Assembly (NCBI RefSeq): GCF_000269605.1
Contig: NZ_AKCI01000001.1
Span: forward strand, 1,054,001-1,118,000
Length of the DNA stretch: 64,000 nt
From: Scardovia wiggsiae F0424
GTDB lineage: Bacteria > Actinomycetota > Actinomycetes > Actinomycetales > Bifidobacteriaceae
Direction of reading: 5' to 3'
Below are positions 1 through 7,535 of this stretch, in pieces; the stretch's first letter is position 1, and every line of letters begins with the position of its first letter. The translations under genes and the position numbers were made by a program. The notes beneath the pieces were generated by a model. The model searched no databases. It was given only the letters and a program-made list of their open reading frames with translations, and was not told the DNA's origin.

Positions 1-90
1 TGCCGTAGTAATGACTGATGATGAGGCTGCCGGCGGTACTGGTATCTGCAAAGATACTTCCTGCTCATCCAGTGTATGTACTGCTGCCAT
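1..90 (-). CDS. Acyl-CoA carboxylase carboxyltransferase subunit, N-terminal fragment
   Basis: Only the first 30 codons are present; the gene runs off the window at position 1. The ATG at 88-90 overlaps the TAA of accC by one base (TAATG), with an AAGGGG ribosome site just upstream, so the two are translationally coupled. The visible peptide starts MAAVHTLDEQEVSL and shows no domain by itself. In bifidobacteria and other actinobacteria the gene directly after the biotin carboxylase/BCCP fusion is normally the carboxyltransferase that moves the carboxyl group from biotin to acetyl- or propionyl-CoA. The product name rests on that order, not on sequence motifs. Confidence 0.5.
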   Translation of the reverse strand, partial: MAAVHTLDEQEVSLQIPVPPAASSSVITTA

Positions 91-2051
91 TATTTATCCC
101 CTTCTTTCCGGTCTCTGTCAACCGCCCCATCATTGTCCGCCCCGCGGCCGGTGCCATCGGCGCCGCTGGTGCTGCCTGCACTATCCGCGGCAGTACTGCC
201 GGCATCTTCCGTACCGGCAGAAGCCTCCCCGGAACCGTCCTGAGAGATAGTTACCAGAGGGTCGCCTGCATCGACACTGTCAGACGGCCCGACCATGATC
301 TCAGCCACACGCCCTGACAGCGGGGCATAAACATAATTTTCCATTTTCATAGATTCGAGGACCACGAGAAGATCGCCTTTGGAAACCTTCTGATTCGTAG
401 CAACATTGACCCGCGTGACCACAGCCTGCATAGGGGCGCTGATCTGCCCATGGGAATCAGATGATGCCTGTGACCCGCTGTCAGCATGCGCCGTGCTGAG
501 CCCGTTCCCTCTCAGGGGCTGGGCCGGGCGGCGCTGCGAACGCAGCCGTCCCTGGGTAAGCAGCCCCACAAAATCTGTGGGGACGTTGAGCCGCACACGC
601 TTGCCGTTGATCTCCATAATAAAGGACTGCGGCGCAACGCTGCCTATTATCTCCTGCGGGGACTGCATCTGGACAAGGCTCTGCGGCATACCCGCCCGCG
701 CAGAAGCAGCGCTCTGCGAAAGGTAGTTCTTCTCCAGCCAACGTGTAGTAACAGCGAAGCTGCCGTTTTCGGCGGTGAAATCAGGATTGTGGAATATATC
801 GCGGTACAGTTCGCAAGGTGTTGTGATCCCTGTGATCTCAAATTCATCAAGTGCCCTCAGCACGCGGGGTATAGCCTCTTCACGGGTACGGGCAGTAATG
901 ATAATCTTTCCCATCATGGAATCAAATTTGGGTGAAACAGTGTTGCCTTCAGCCACGCCGAAATCGATCCGTATGCCCGGGCCTGAGGGGAAATGAAGGT
1001 GCTCTATGGTGCCGGAACCCGGGGTAAGATTTTTCTGCGGGTCTTCGCTGGTGATACGCAGCTCGAAACTGTGTCCGCGCGGCTCCCCTGCCCGGGTAAG
1101 CTCTTTGCCGTCTGCAATATTGAGCTGCTCCCGTACAAGATCGATCCCGCATACTTCCTCGCTTACCGTATGCTCTACCTGCAGACGGGGGTTGACTTCC
1201 AGGAAATACACGTCGCTTGTTGGGGTCACCATGAATTCGCAGGTCCCCAGGCCTTCATATCCGACTGAATCAAAAAGCCTGCGGGAGTATGTCATCAGGC
1301 GTGCCTGCACCTTGTCGCTGAGGAAAGGCGCAGGGGCTTCTTCAATGAGTTTCTGGTTCCTGCGCTGTACAGAGCAGTCGCGGGTGGAATACACGGTAAA
1401 ATTCCCCAGCGAATCACGCCCGCACTGCGTTTCCACATGCCGCGCGTGGGCTACGAATTTCTCAATGAAGTATTTGCCCAGATCACTGCCCTGGAGGGAA
1501 TCATGGGCAGAGTAGAAAGACCTGAGCCCGTCTTCGTCCTTCACTACAGTAATGCCGCGCCCGCCGCCGCCATCGGTACGTTTCATCATTACCGGATACC
1601 CATAGCTTGCACCAAATTCCACCAGTGTGTGCACATTATCGACGGGTTCACTGACGCCCGGTACCGGCGGAACCTGTGCTACATGGGCCACACGCCGGGC
1701 ACTGATCTTATCCCCGAGGTCTTCAAGCACCTGCGGCCTGGGGCCGACCCATGTAAGCCCGCGTTCCAGCACATGCGCAGCAAAATCCGCAGATTCCGAG
1801 AGGAACCCGTACCCCGGGTGTATGGCATCTGCCCCGCTGCGGCGGGCAATATCAAGGATCGCATCCTGGTTAAGATATGTTTCGTTATATGTATCCCCGG
1901 GAAGATAATACGCTTCTGCCGCCTGGTCAACATAAGGGGCACGGCGGTCCGGCTCGGAGTACACGGCTACTGTTTCAATCCCCATTTCCTTTGCCGTGCG
2001 GATAACACGCAGGGCGATCTCGGACCTGTTGGCAACGAGCAATTTTTTCAT
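90..2051 (-). CDS. accC: Acetyl/propionyl-CoA carboxylase alpha chain (biotin carboxylase + BCCP)
   Basis: 653 residues, the usual length for the actinobacterial fused alpha chain. It uses ATP and bicarbonate to carboxylate biotin carried on its own C-terminal domain, the first half of malonyl-CoA synthesis for fatty acids. The N-terminus (KKLLVANRSEIALRVIRTAK) is the biotin carboxylase fold. The ATP-grasp glycine loop reads KRTDGGGGRGI near residue 150, and the LEVNPRLQVEH motif is near residue 285. The biotinyl-lysine motif ESMKM lies near residue 580 in a lipoyl-like domain. The last 60 residues are a G/S/A/D-rich, probably disordered tail. It lies 21 bp after birA, the enzyme that biotinylates it, and overlaps the carboxyltransferase start, so the three look like one operon. 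Confidence 0.95.
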   Translation of the reverse strand: MKKLLVANRSEIALRVIRTAKEMGIETVAVYSEPDRRAPYVDQAAEAYYLPGDTYNETYLNQDAILDIARRSGADAIHPGYGFLSESADFAAHVLERGLTWVGPRPQVLEDLGDKISARRVAHVAQVPPVPGVSEPVDNVHTLVEFGASYGYPVMMKRTDGGGGRGITVVKDEDGLRSFYSAHDSLQGSDLGKYFIEKFVAHARHVETQCGRDSLGNFTVYSTRDCSVQRRNQKLIEEAPAPFLSDKVQARLMTYSRRLFDSVGYEGLGTCEFMVTPTSDVYFLEVNPRLQVEHTVSEEVCGIDLVREQLNIADGKELTRAGEPRGHSFELRITSEDPQKNLTPGSGTIEHLHFPSGPGIRIDFGVAEGNTVSPKFDSMMGKIIITARTREEAIPRVLRALDEFEITGITTPCELYRDIFHNPDFTAENGSFAVTTRWLEKNYLSQSAASARAGMPQSLVQMQSPQEIIGSVAPQSFIMEINGKRVRLNVPTDFVGLLTQGRLRSQRRPAQPLRGNGLSTAHADSGSQASSDSHGQISAPMQAVVTRVNVATNQKVSKGDLLVVLESMKMENYVYAPLSGRVAEIMVGPSDSVDAGDPLVTISQDGSGEASAGTEDAGSTAADSAGSTSGADGTGRGADNDGAVDRDRKEGDK

Positions 2052-2072
2052 ATCAGACTCCCTTATGTACCC

Positions 2073-3143
2073 TTATCTGCCTTTATTTACTGTGCTATTT
2101 ACAGTTACTGTGTGTATTGTGTGCTGCGCAGGCTGCGGAACGCCGGCAGAAACATCCCCGACGGTTATACGCCGCCGGGAACCGTCTTCAAGCCCGACAG
2201 TCAGCGAAGCATCAGCAGATATCCCTTTCGCCGTGCCCGTAAATGTTTCGCCTGAGGGGAGTGAGACAGTTACAGGCTGGGCCCTGAGAAAATCAAGCTT
2301 TTCAGCCCTGTTTCTGAGGTACCGGCATGTTTCTGACGGCGAGGACTTAAAATCAGACAGCATCTGCGACAGGCGCACAGCGATACTTTCAGCGAGCCCG
2401 TCCCGGAAAGCTGCAAATGAAGGCCCTGCAGCCGGGACATCCATAACAGAGCTGAGCGATGTCGCATCAAACCCGTTAAATTTCTCAGCGGGGACTGCGC
2501 AATTGATCCCTATCCCAATCACAGCAAGAACCATAGGCTCTCCCCTGCCGGCAGCCGCAGTACCTTCACGTGAAGTATCCCTGTCGGAACCGCCATCAAG
2601 GCTATCTGTCCCCAGACGGATCAATATGCCGCCGAGCTTCCTGCCGTCCATGTAAATATCATTAGGCCATTTAAGCTTCAAACTGGCAGGTACAGGGATA
2701 GCAGCACCGCTATTATTACGTCTATCAGATCCCCCCGGCAGGGCAGATGCCGTATCCTCAGGCTGGCTGGCGCCGGAGCACGAAACAAACATATCTTCCA
2801 ACGAATCTGCTGCGGCCACGCCGGCGAGCACCGTCAGCCAGTTTGAATACCCTTTAGTGACAGCCTCCTGAGGGATGGCTGCAGCAAAAGAGGCAGTCAG
2901 CGACCCTCCCGGATAGGAGACCCACTCGCGCCCAAGCCGCCCATGCCCGCCTGTCTGGTTATCGGCGATAACGGCTATACAATTTTTTGTAGATTCTAAC
3001 AAGAACCGGGTATCGCTGCCGGACCCGCCGGCAGTATGTTCGAATGCATAGTCATTCGTAGAGTTAACAGTGTCCAGATGAACTAGCCTTATATGCCCCG
3101 AACGATCCCGATCCCATCTTTTCCCATAAAACACAACTTCCAA
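2073..3143 (-). CDS. birA: Biotin--[acetyl-CoA-carboxylase] ligase
   Basis: 356 residues. It activates biotin to biotinyl-AMP and attaches it to the BCCP lysine of the downstream accC product. Visible motifs: DTVNSTNDYA near the N-terminus; the biotin-adenylate loop as GGHGRLGREW near residues 64-73 (the usual GRGRxGR with one Arg replaced by His); the KWPNDIY motif; and GGIL after it. There is no N-terminal helix-turn-helix domain, so this is a class I enzyme that cannot repress biotin genes itself. It is longer than the typical 250-270 residues because of low-complexity insertions of S/G/D-rich sequence around the central sheet. It is transcribed divergently from bioY. Confidence 0.93.
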   Translation of the reverse strand: MEVVFYGKRWDRDRSGHIRLVHLDTVNSTNDYAFEHTAGGSGSDTRFLLESTKNCIAVIADNQTGGHGRLGREWVSYPGGSLTASFAAAIPQEAVTKGYSNWLTVLAGVAAADSLEDMFVSCSGASQPEDTASALPGGSDRRNNSGAAIPVPASLKLKWPNDIYMDGRKLGGILIRLGTDSLDGGSDRDTSREGTAAAGRGEPMVLAVIGIGINCAVPAEKFNGFDATSLSSVMDVPAAGPSFAAFRDGLAESIAVRLSQMLSDFKSSPSETCRYLRNRAEKLDFLRAQPVTVSLPSGETFTGTAKGISADASLTVGLEDGSRRRITVGDVSAGVPQPAQHTIHTVTVNSTVNKGR

Positions 3144-3356
3144 AGTACTACAATCATGCGGATAGCGCTTTATATAAACCTATAAAAATTGTACCTGTTT
3201 TTTATCGATCCCAACAATAAACAGGGCATGTGCGTACAGCTATCATAGTGTATGAAATTTACCTGAAATATGTGGAAAACTGTAGGGAAAATACAAAATC
3301 AGCAGTAAAATTTTGTTGTTTTATACAAATTTTCCAGGAAAACGGCTGTATATGGC

Positions 3357-3370
3357 CGGTTACGTAACCG
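3357..3370. promoter_or_regulatory. 14-bp perfect palindrome upstream of bioY (candidate operator)
   Basis: CGGTTACGTAACCG is a perfect inverted repeat 30 bp before the bioY start codon, in the birA/bioY divergent spacer. Its position and symmetry suit a repressor site. BirA here has no DNA-binding domain, so any biotin-responsive control would need another regulator. The binding protein is unknown. Confidence 0.5.
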
Positions 3371-3399
3371 ATTTTCAGGAAAACACTAAAGGAGCATTT

Positions 3400-4035
3400 A
3401 TGGAAACTCTGTCAGGCCTTATCCCGCGGCTGCGCGCCGCAGCTGCACACCACCGGCTGCTCTCCTCAGCACTGCGGTCCACCATCGCCCTGATCTCCCT
3501 GGTCATCGCTAATGCCCTGGGACGCATCCCCATTCCAGGTACACCGGTAGGGATCACCCTGCAGACAGGGGCTCTTATGTGCATGGCGCTGGCGCTTTCG
3601 CTAAGCGAAATCACCGCAGCGGTAGGCGCATATATTACATTAGGCGCTATGGGGGCGCCCGTATTTTCAGGAGGGATGTCCGCCGCCGCACTTATAGGGC
3701 CCAGCGCAGGTTTTATCTGGGGGTTCCTCGCAGCTACACTTATCTCCGCACTGCTGGCCGGCGCAACATGGTCCCATTCCGCAGCAGCGGATAGCGGGCA
3801 TACACACAAAGCGCTGCTCGCACTGCGCTATGCCGCTTCCTGTGCAGCAGGGCTTATGGCCGCCCTTTACGGTATTGGCATTGGGGTACAAAGCATTATT
3901 ACGCATGTCCCTTTTATGCCTCTGCTTTATGCATCCGCACCGTTCCTCATCCTTGATTCTATAAAAGTGGTGATCGCCGTTATGTTTGGACTGTCGCTGG
4001 CTGCAGCACGGCAGCCAAATAATGAAGCTCAGTAA
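3400..4035 (+). CDS. bioY: Biotin transporter BioY (ECF S component)
   Basis: 211 residues from the ATG at 3400, chosen because AAAGGAG sits 5 bases upstream; an in-frame extension to 3313 has no such site and would cross the palindromic operator. BioY is the membrane substrate-binding component for biotin uptake, working alone or with the shared EcfAT energy module. The sequence has about six hydrophobic segments and the family signature IPGTPVGITLQTGALM near residues 45-60, followed by GAMGAPVFSGG. No EcfA/EcfT genes lie beside it. With birA and accC next door it forms a biotin-acquisition and biotin-use locus. No biotin synthesis gene is seen, which fits an organism that must import the vitamin. 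Confidence 0.93.
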   Translation: METLSGLIPRLRAAAAHHRLLSSALRSTIALISLVIANALGRIPIPGTPVGITLQTGALMCMALALSLSEITAAVGAYITLGAMGAPVFSGGMSAAALIGPSAGFIWGFLAATLISALLAGATWSHSAAADSGHTHKALLALRYAASCAAGLMAALYGIGIGVQSIITHVPFMPLLYASAPFLILDSIKVVIAVMFGLSLAAARQPNNEAQ

Positions 4036-4124
4036 AAGCATTTGAGGGCATTTGAGGCGGAGCGCGCACTCGCTCGCAATCGCCGCACTGCCTTTGCGTC
4101 CGCAGGCAGCCGCCCAAAGCCGGT

Positions 4125-4454
4125 TTATTTGCCTTGCTGCTTGCCCTGCTTAAAGTTCCGGCTGGCGGCGTGGTCGCCTTCGCTTAAGGCAGCAGCGGCC
4201 TCCATGATACCTTGCTTATCGGATTCAGCCAGCAGCTCCCATGAGCCGAGGGTATCAGACACCGCTTCCACTACTGTGTCATCATGCTGCTGGTTCCCCG
4301 GCACCTGCCCCTGCACAGCAATAAGCTCCATAGGGCAGTTCTGATAATCCGCCATCCCCGTAACAAGGTCAGAACCAGCTTTAGATGCTGTATCAGACTT
4401 AGAAACAATAGATCCTTCTCCAAACGATACGGTGCTTTTTGTTATATCCGCCAT
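4125..4454 (-). CDS. Small helical protein, possible LXG-effector partner (DUF3130-like)
   Basis: 109 residues starting MADITKSTVSFGEG. The ATG at 4454 is preceded by GGGAGG, a strong ribosome site; the much longer open frame upstream overlaps the preceding gene in another frame and is not real. The protein has no signal peptide and no membrane segment. It is polar and predicted helical, with a Q/G/K-rich tail. It is the last gene of the minus-strand series that begins with the LXG protein at 9465. LXG effectors of Firmicutes type VII systems are usually encoded with two small helical partners (DUF3130/SACOL2603-like and DUF3958-like); size, order and overall character suit that role, but I cannot prove the family by eye. 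Confidence 0.5.
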   Translation of the reverse strand: MADITKSTVSFGEGSIVSKSDTASKAGSDLVTGMADYQNCPMELIAVQGQVPGNQQHDDTVVEAVSDTLGSWELLAESDKQGIMEAAAALSEGDHAASRNFKQGKQQGK

Positions 4455-4554
4455 AGTATTTACCTCCCTGCTGCTGTTTTCTGCTGTATATTCCTTTTTC
4501 TTTTCCAGTTTGTCTATATTGTCTATGCATATCTTATCTGCCGGCTCAGGCCGG

Positions 4555-4962
4555 TCACGTGCCCTGTGAGTAACCGCCCTTTCCGAGGCCTTCATCCAGG
4601 CGGCGGATATCCCTGGCATACTCAATATCCAGCTTCTCCATAGTGCCGCGGATTTTATCCAGTTCAAGCCGAAGCCGGTCCTGTTCCTCGTCAAGCTCCA
4701 GCAGCTGTTCTTCGCGGAGAAGACGGATACCATACAGGTCGTTATCAAAATGCCGGAGCAACGATCCTGCTGCAACCTGTTCGCCAATCAGCCGCTCAAC
4801 CTGCATGCTGCATACATCGAATTCAGAACCCAGCTCTTCAAGCCCTTTCCTCAAGCCTTTAAGCTTTTCTTCACGGTCCGACATCTCATCCATTGATGCC
4901 GTATATTCCCTGCGCAGATCGTCATATCTGCGCGACCTTTCGCGATCAGGCAATAAACCCAT
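4555..4962 (-). CDS. Small coiled-coil protein, possible LXG-effector partner
   Basis: 135 residues, starting MGLLPDRERSRRYDDLRRE, with GGAGAC upstream of the ATG. Almost the whole chain is charged and heptad-like (EEKLKGLRKGLEELGSEFD, then EEQLLELDEEQDRLRLELDK), so a long helical hairpin or coiled coil is expected. No membrane segment or signal. It lies between the membrane-protein paralogues and the 109-residue protein, all on the same strand. In type VII loci with LXG proteins, one of the two partner proteins is a charged helical hairpin of this size that binds the LXG stalk. A role as chaperone or targeting factor is inferred from context only. Confidence 0.5.
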   Translation of the reverse strand: MGLLPDRERSRRYDDLRREYTASMDEMSDREEKLKGLRKGLEELGSEFDVCSMQVERLIGEQVAAGSLLRHFDNDLYGIRLLREEQLLELDEEQDRLRLELDKIRGTMEKLDIEYARDIRRLDEGLGKGGYSQGT

Positions 4963-5030
4963 AAAACTGTCTCCATTAATGGTGTTAAATTGTTAAATAC
5001 TGGCCACACTCAAAAAATAAAAATTAGTGC

Positions 5031-5654
5031 CTAATAATAGTCAGTATCAATGTCATCCCAACTACTCCAGAACGTATAATCCTTATACTTCCCGCTGGTA
5101 TCATTGACGTAATCAAAATTTGTAGGAGGGTATTCAACACGCTCATTCTTATGATGGAGCTCATCCTGCATTACCACAGGATGCCTGTATACCAGATCGG
5201 CATCATTCCTGCACCATACTACAAACTGCTTTTCCTTCCTGCCCAGCTGCCACCTGTGCCGTATATTATACGCAAGGTTCCTGCCGTATGCCCGTTTTAC
5301 ACTTTCATAAGTGACGGTCCAACCTGGATATAATTTACGGATTCTGGAGTTATACACACTGATTGCTTTCTTGACAGCAGGCACCCTTTCAGCGGGGATA
5401 GGATCAGCGGGCCACCACTCCGGAAGCGAGAGCCCGGGTATGAAATTCGCGGGTTTTTCCCCAAAAGGCGGATGGTCTGTGTCAAGCAGTCCTTGGAACT
5501 CATCCACCATTGACACCGAAGTCGCCCGCATATCCTGGATGTATCTCAGTATATTGGTACTTCCGGCCATAATAACTGGAGAAAATACCAGAACTGTGAT
5601 AACCGTTATAATGCCGATCCGTACCCGACTATCATATTGACGGTCTGATAACAT
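5031..5654 (-). CDS. Single-pass membrane protein, paralogue D of the LXG-locus family
   Basis: 207 residues from the ATG at 5654 (MLSDRQYDSRVRIG); AGGAG lies 8 bases upstream, and the paralogues also start MLSD. A GTG three codons earlier is too close to that site. One hydrophobic segment near residues 14-33 anchors it, with the bulk outside or inside as one domain. That domain carries the family pattern: W..DPIP, AISVYNS.I..LYPG, then SVKRAYGRDLAYNIRHRW near residues 135-155 and a W.R pattern after it. The C-terminal tip differs completely from its paralogues, ending in an aromatic DIDTDYY. It is the most diverged of four tandem copies. Function unknown; immunity to the LXG protein is one possibility. 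Confidence 0.6.
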   Translation of the reverse strand: MLSDRQYDSRVRIGIITVITVLVFSPVIMAGSTNILRYIQDMRATSVSMVDEFQGLLDTDHPPFGEKPANFIPGLSLPEWWPADPIPAERVPAVKKAISVYNSRIRKLYPGWTVTYESVKRAYGRNLAYNIRHRWQLGRKEKQFVVWCRNDADLVYRHPVVMQDELHHKNERVEYPPTNFDYVNDTSGKYKDYTFWSSWDDIDTDYY

Positions 5655-5681
5655 CGCATACACTCCTATATCCTTATACTG

Positions 5682-6152
5682 TTAAGCTCCATACTTAATT
5701 CCCGACTTATAATCCCCATACCAATAAGCAAAATACATCTCCCTCGTATATATCCGCCATCCGGTTGAAATATTGCGCGCAAGATCCCTGCCATACGCCC
5801 TCTTCACACTCTCAAAAGAAACTGCCCTTTTAGGGTATAAGAAGTTATATTTACTGATTGCCTTTTTGATATCCTGTATCTGTTCGGAAGAAAATGGGTT
5901 GTCAGGCCAGTCGTCAGGGGTATGCCCGTATCTGGGTGAACACTGAGCAGGGGCATTCCCAAAATGACTGCTAAATTCCAGAATCATACTCTCGCACAAT
6001 TTCTGCTGCTGTGGGACTTCCACTTCGTTATGGTACTGTGCCCGGATTGTTATTGCGATAATTCCGAGCAGGAAAACAAGGATGCATATCAGTACTGTGC
6101 GTAATGACGGTGTGCGCAGGAGGCGGCGATGGATATGGGCAGATGGCATCAT
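5682..6152 (-). CDS. Truncated membrane paralogue C of the LXG-locus family
   Basis: 156 residues. One membrane segment (TVLICILVFLLGIIAITI, near residues 20-37), then the family domain: DIKKAISKYNFLYP, SFESVKRAYGRDLARNIS, and an aromatic W/Y stretch. It stops at YGDYKSGIKYGA, about where the other copies begin their variable C-terminal tip, so it lacks roughly 45-50 residues. It may be a decayed copy or a naturally short one. The N-terminus is also unlike its neighbours (MMPSAHIHRRLLRTP rather than MLSD). It lies 9 bp after paralogue B and 27 bp before paralogue D. Confidence 0.55.
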   Translation of the reverse strand: MMPSAHIHRRLLRTPSLRTVLICILVFLLGIIAITIRAQYHNEVEVPQQQKLCESMILEFSSHFGNAPAQCSPRYGHTPDDWPDNPFSSEQIQDIKKAISKYNFLYPKRAVSFESVKRAYGRDLARNISTGWRIYTREMYFAYWYGDYKSGIKYGA

Positions 6153-6161
6153 TTGTCTTCG

Positions 6162-6764
6162 TCACTCCCCCTGACCCGGAGCAAACATATAATCCTGAAA
6201 CGCATGCGAATCACTATGAGTAATAAAATAATAATTAGTTATACCATCAACATCTATAGCCTTATCACCCTTATGATGAATTAAACGACCATCAGAAAAA
6301 ATATCATTCTTATACACCAGGTTCGCGTAGTGTCGGCTCCAGTGTATGAAGGCGTGTTCTTTCTTATCCAGCTTCCAGCCCTGCTCAACATTACGCTTCA
6401 AATCCCTGCCATACGCCCTCTTCACACTCTCAAAAGAAACAGTATCCCCAGGAAACAGAGAATTATACACACTGATCGCCTTCCTGATACCAGATACCCT
6501 GCTAGAAGGAATAGGATCAACAGGCCACACATCAGGATCCGAAACACCAGGAACAAAAGACCCGGGAGCCTCCCCCAAAGGAACAGCCCCAGGACGATCC
6601 CCCTCAAACTCCTCAACCATCACCGACGATAACGCCGCACGAGCCTGACGCAAATCCCGAACACGCACAACCACCACACCAGCACCAACAACAAGAATTA
6701 AAACAATAACAACCACCACACCAGCCAACCGTACCCGGCGCGAATACTCACAATCAGACAACAT
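6162..6764 (-). CDS. Single-pass membrane protein, paralogue B of the LXG-locus family
   Basis: 200 residues from the ATG at 6764 (MLSDCEYSRRVRLAG). A GTG three codons upstream overlaps the previous stop, but GGGGAG is spaced correctly for the ATG. A valine-rich membrane segment spans about residues 12-35. The family domain follows (PGVSDPDVWPVDPIP, KAISVYNSLFPGDTVS, ESVKRAYGRDLKRNVEQGW). The N-terminal 143 codons are identical or nearly so to the next gene upstream, because both lie in a 602-bp tandem duplication. The C-terminal tip from HWSRHYANLVY onward is unique to this copy. Function unknown. Confidence 0.65.
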   Translation of the reverse strand: MLSDCEYSRRVRLAGVVVVIVLILVVGAGVVVVRVRDLRQARAALSSVMVEEFEGDRPGAVPLGEAPGSFVPGVSDPDVWPVDPIPSSRVSGIRKAISVYNSLFPGDTVSFESVKRAYGRDLKRNVEQGWKLDKKEHAFIHWSRHYANLVYKNDIFSDGRLIHHKGDKAIDVDGITNYYFITHSDSHAFQDYMFAPGQGE

Positions 6765-7535
6765 TTCTATCACTCCCCCTGATCCGGAGCAAAAGCATAA
6801 AGACCGCCATTATTATCTGTAGCAGCCAAAGTATAATTCGACATCATCCTCTCACTCTCAACACTATCCCCCCTATGATGCACTACACCATTAGGATCCC
6901 GCCAATCTAAAGCATACACAAGCCTTGGATATTGCCGGCTCCAGTGTATGAAGGCGTGTTCTTTCTTATCCAGCTTCCAGCCCTGCTCAACATTACGCTT
7001 CAAATCCCTGCCATACGCCCTCTTCACACTCTCAAAAGAAACAGTATCCCCAGGAAACAGAGAATTATACACACTGATCGCCTTCCTGATACCAGATACC
7101 CTGCTAGAAGGAATAGGATCAACAGGCCACACATCAGGATCCGAAACACCAGGAACAAAAGACCCGGGAGCCTCCCCCAAAGGAACAGCCCCAGGACGAT
7201 CCCCCTCAAACTCCTCAACCATCACCGACGATAACGCCGCACGAGCCTGACGCAAATCCCGAACACGCACAACCACCACACCAGCACCAACAACAAGAAT
7301 TAAAACAATAACAACCACCACACCAGCCAACCGTACCCGGCGCGAATACTCACAATCAGACAACATTTCTATCACTCCCCCTGATCCGGAGCAAAAGCAT
7401 AAAGACCGCCATTATTATCTGTAGCAGCCAAAGTATAATTCGACATCATCCTCTCACTCTCAACACTATCCCCCCTATGATGCACTACACCATTAGGATC
7501 CCGCCAATCTAAAGCATACACAAGCCTTGGATACC
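6332..7535. repeat. Two direct tandem copies of a 602-bp segment
   Basis: Copies at about 6332-6933 and 6934-7535. Identity is visible base for base from 6334-6931 against 6936-7533 (offset 602), with one difference seen near the edge (T6333/C6935). Outside these limits the copies part at once (TAG before TGTCGG against TAT before TGCCGG; ATTG after GGAT against ACCT). Each copy holds the 3' end of one gene, the junction, and the 5' three quarters of the next. Near identity implies a recent event, or an assembly duplication. Confidence 0.9.
6770..7366 (-). CDS. Chimeric membrane paralogue B' (paralogue-B head, LXG-protein tail)
   Basis: 198 residues from the ATG at 7366 (GTG at 7375 possible, overlapping the LXG stop as GTGA). 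The head, membrane segment and SFESVKRAYGRDLKRN domain match paralogue B. After HWSRQ the remaining 53 residues (YPRLVYALDWRDPNG to APDQGE) match the C-terminus of the 697-residue LXG protein exactly. This is what a tandem duplication would make if its endpoints fell inside the two neighbouring genes. The join falls where both parents have a similar W-S/T-R-aromatic-LVY pattern. Whether the chimera is made and folds is unknown; the frame is intact. Confidence 0.65.
   Translation of the reverse strand: MLSDCEYSRRVRLAGVVVVIVLILVVGAGVVVVRVRDLRQARAALSSVMVEEFEGDRPGAVPLGEAPGSFVPGVSDPDVWPVDPIPSSRVSGIRKAISVYNSLFPGDTVSFESVKRAYGRDLKRNVEQGWKLDKKEHAFIHWSRQYPRLVYALDWRDPNGVVHHRGDSVESERMMSNYTLAATDNNGGLYAFAPDQGE

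Noticed and set aside
1437-2255. 272-codon plus-strand frame over accC
   Set aside because: Shadow of a certain gene, with no ribosome site and no recognisable domain.
4125-4787. 220-codon version of the small protein at 4125-4454
   Set aside because: The first half overlaps the coiled-coil gene in another frame; a strong ribosome site marks the ATG at 4454.
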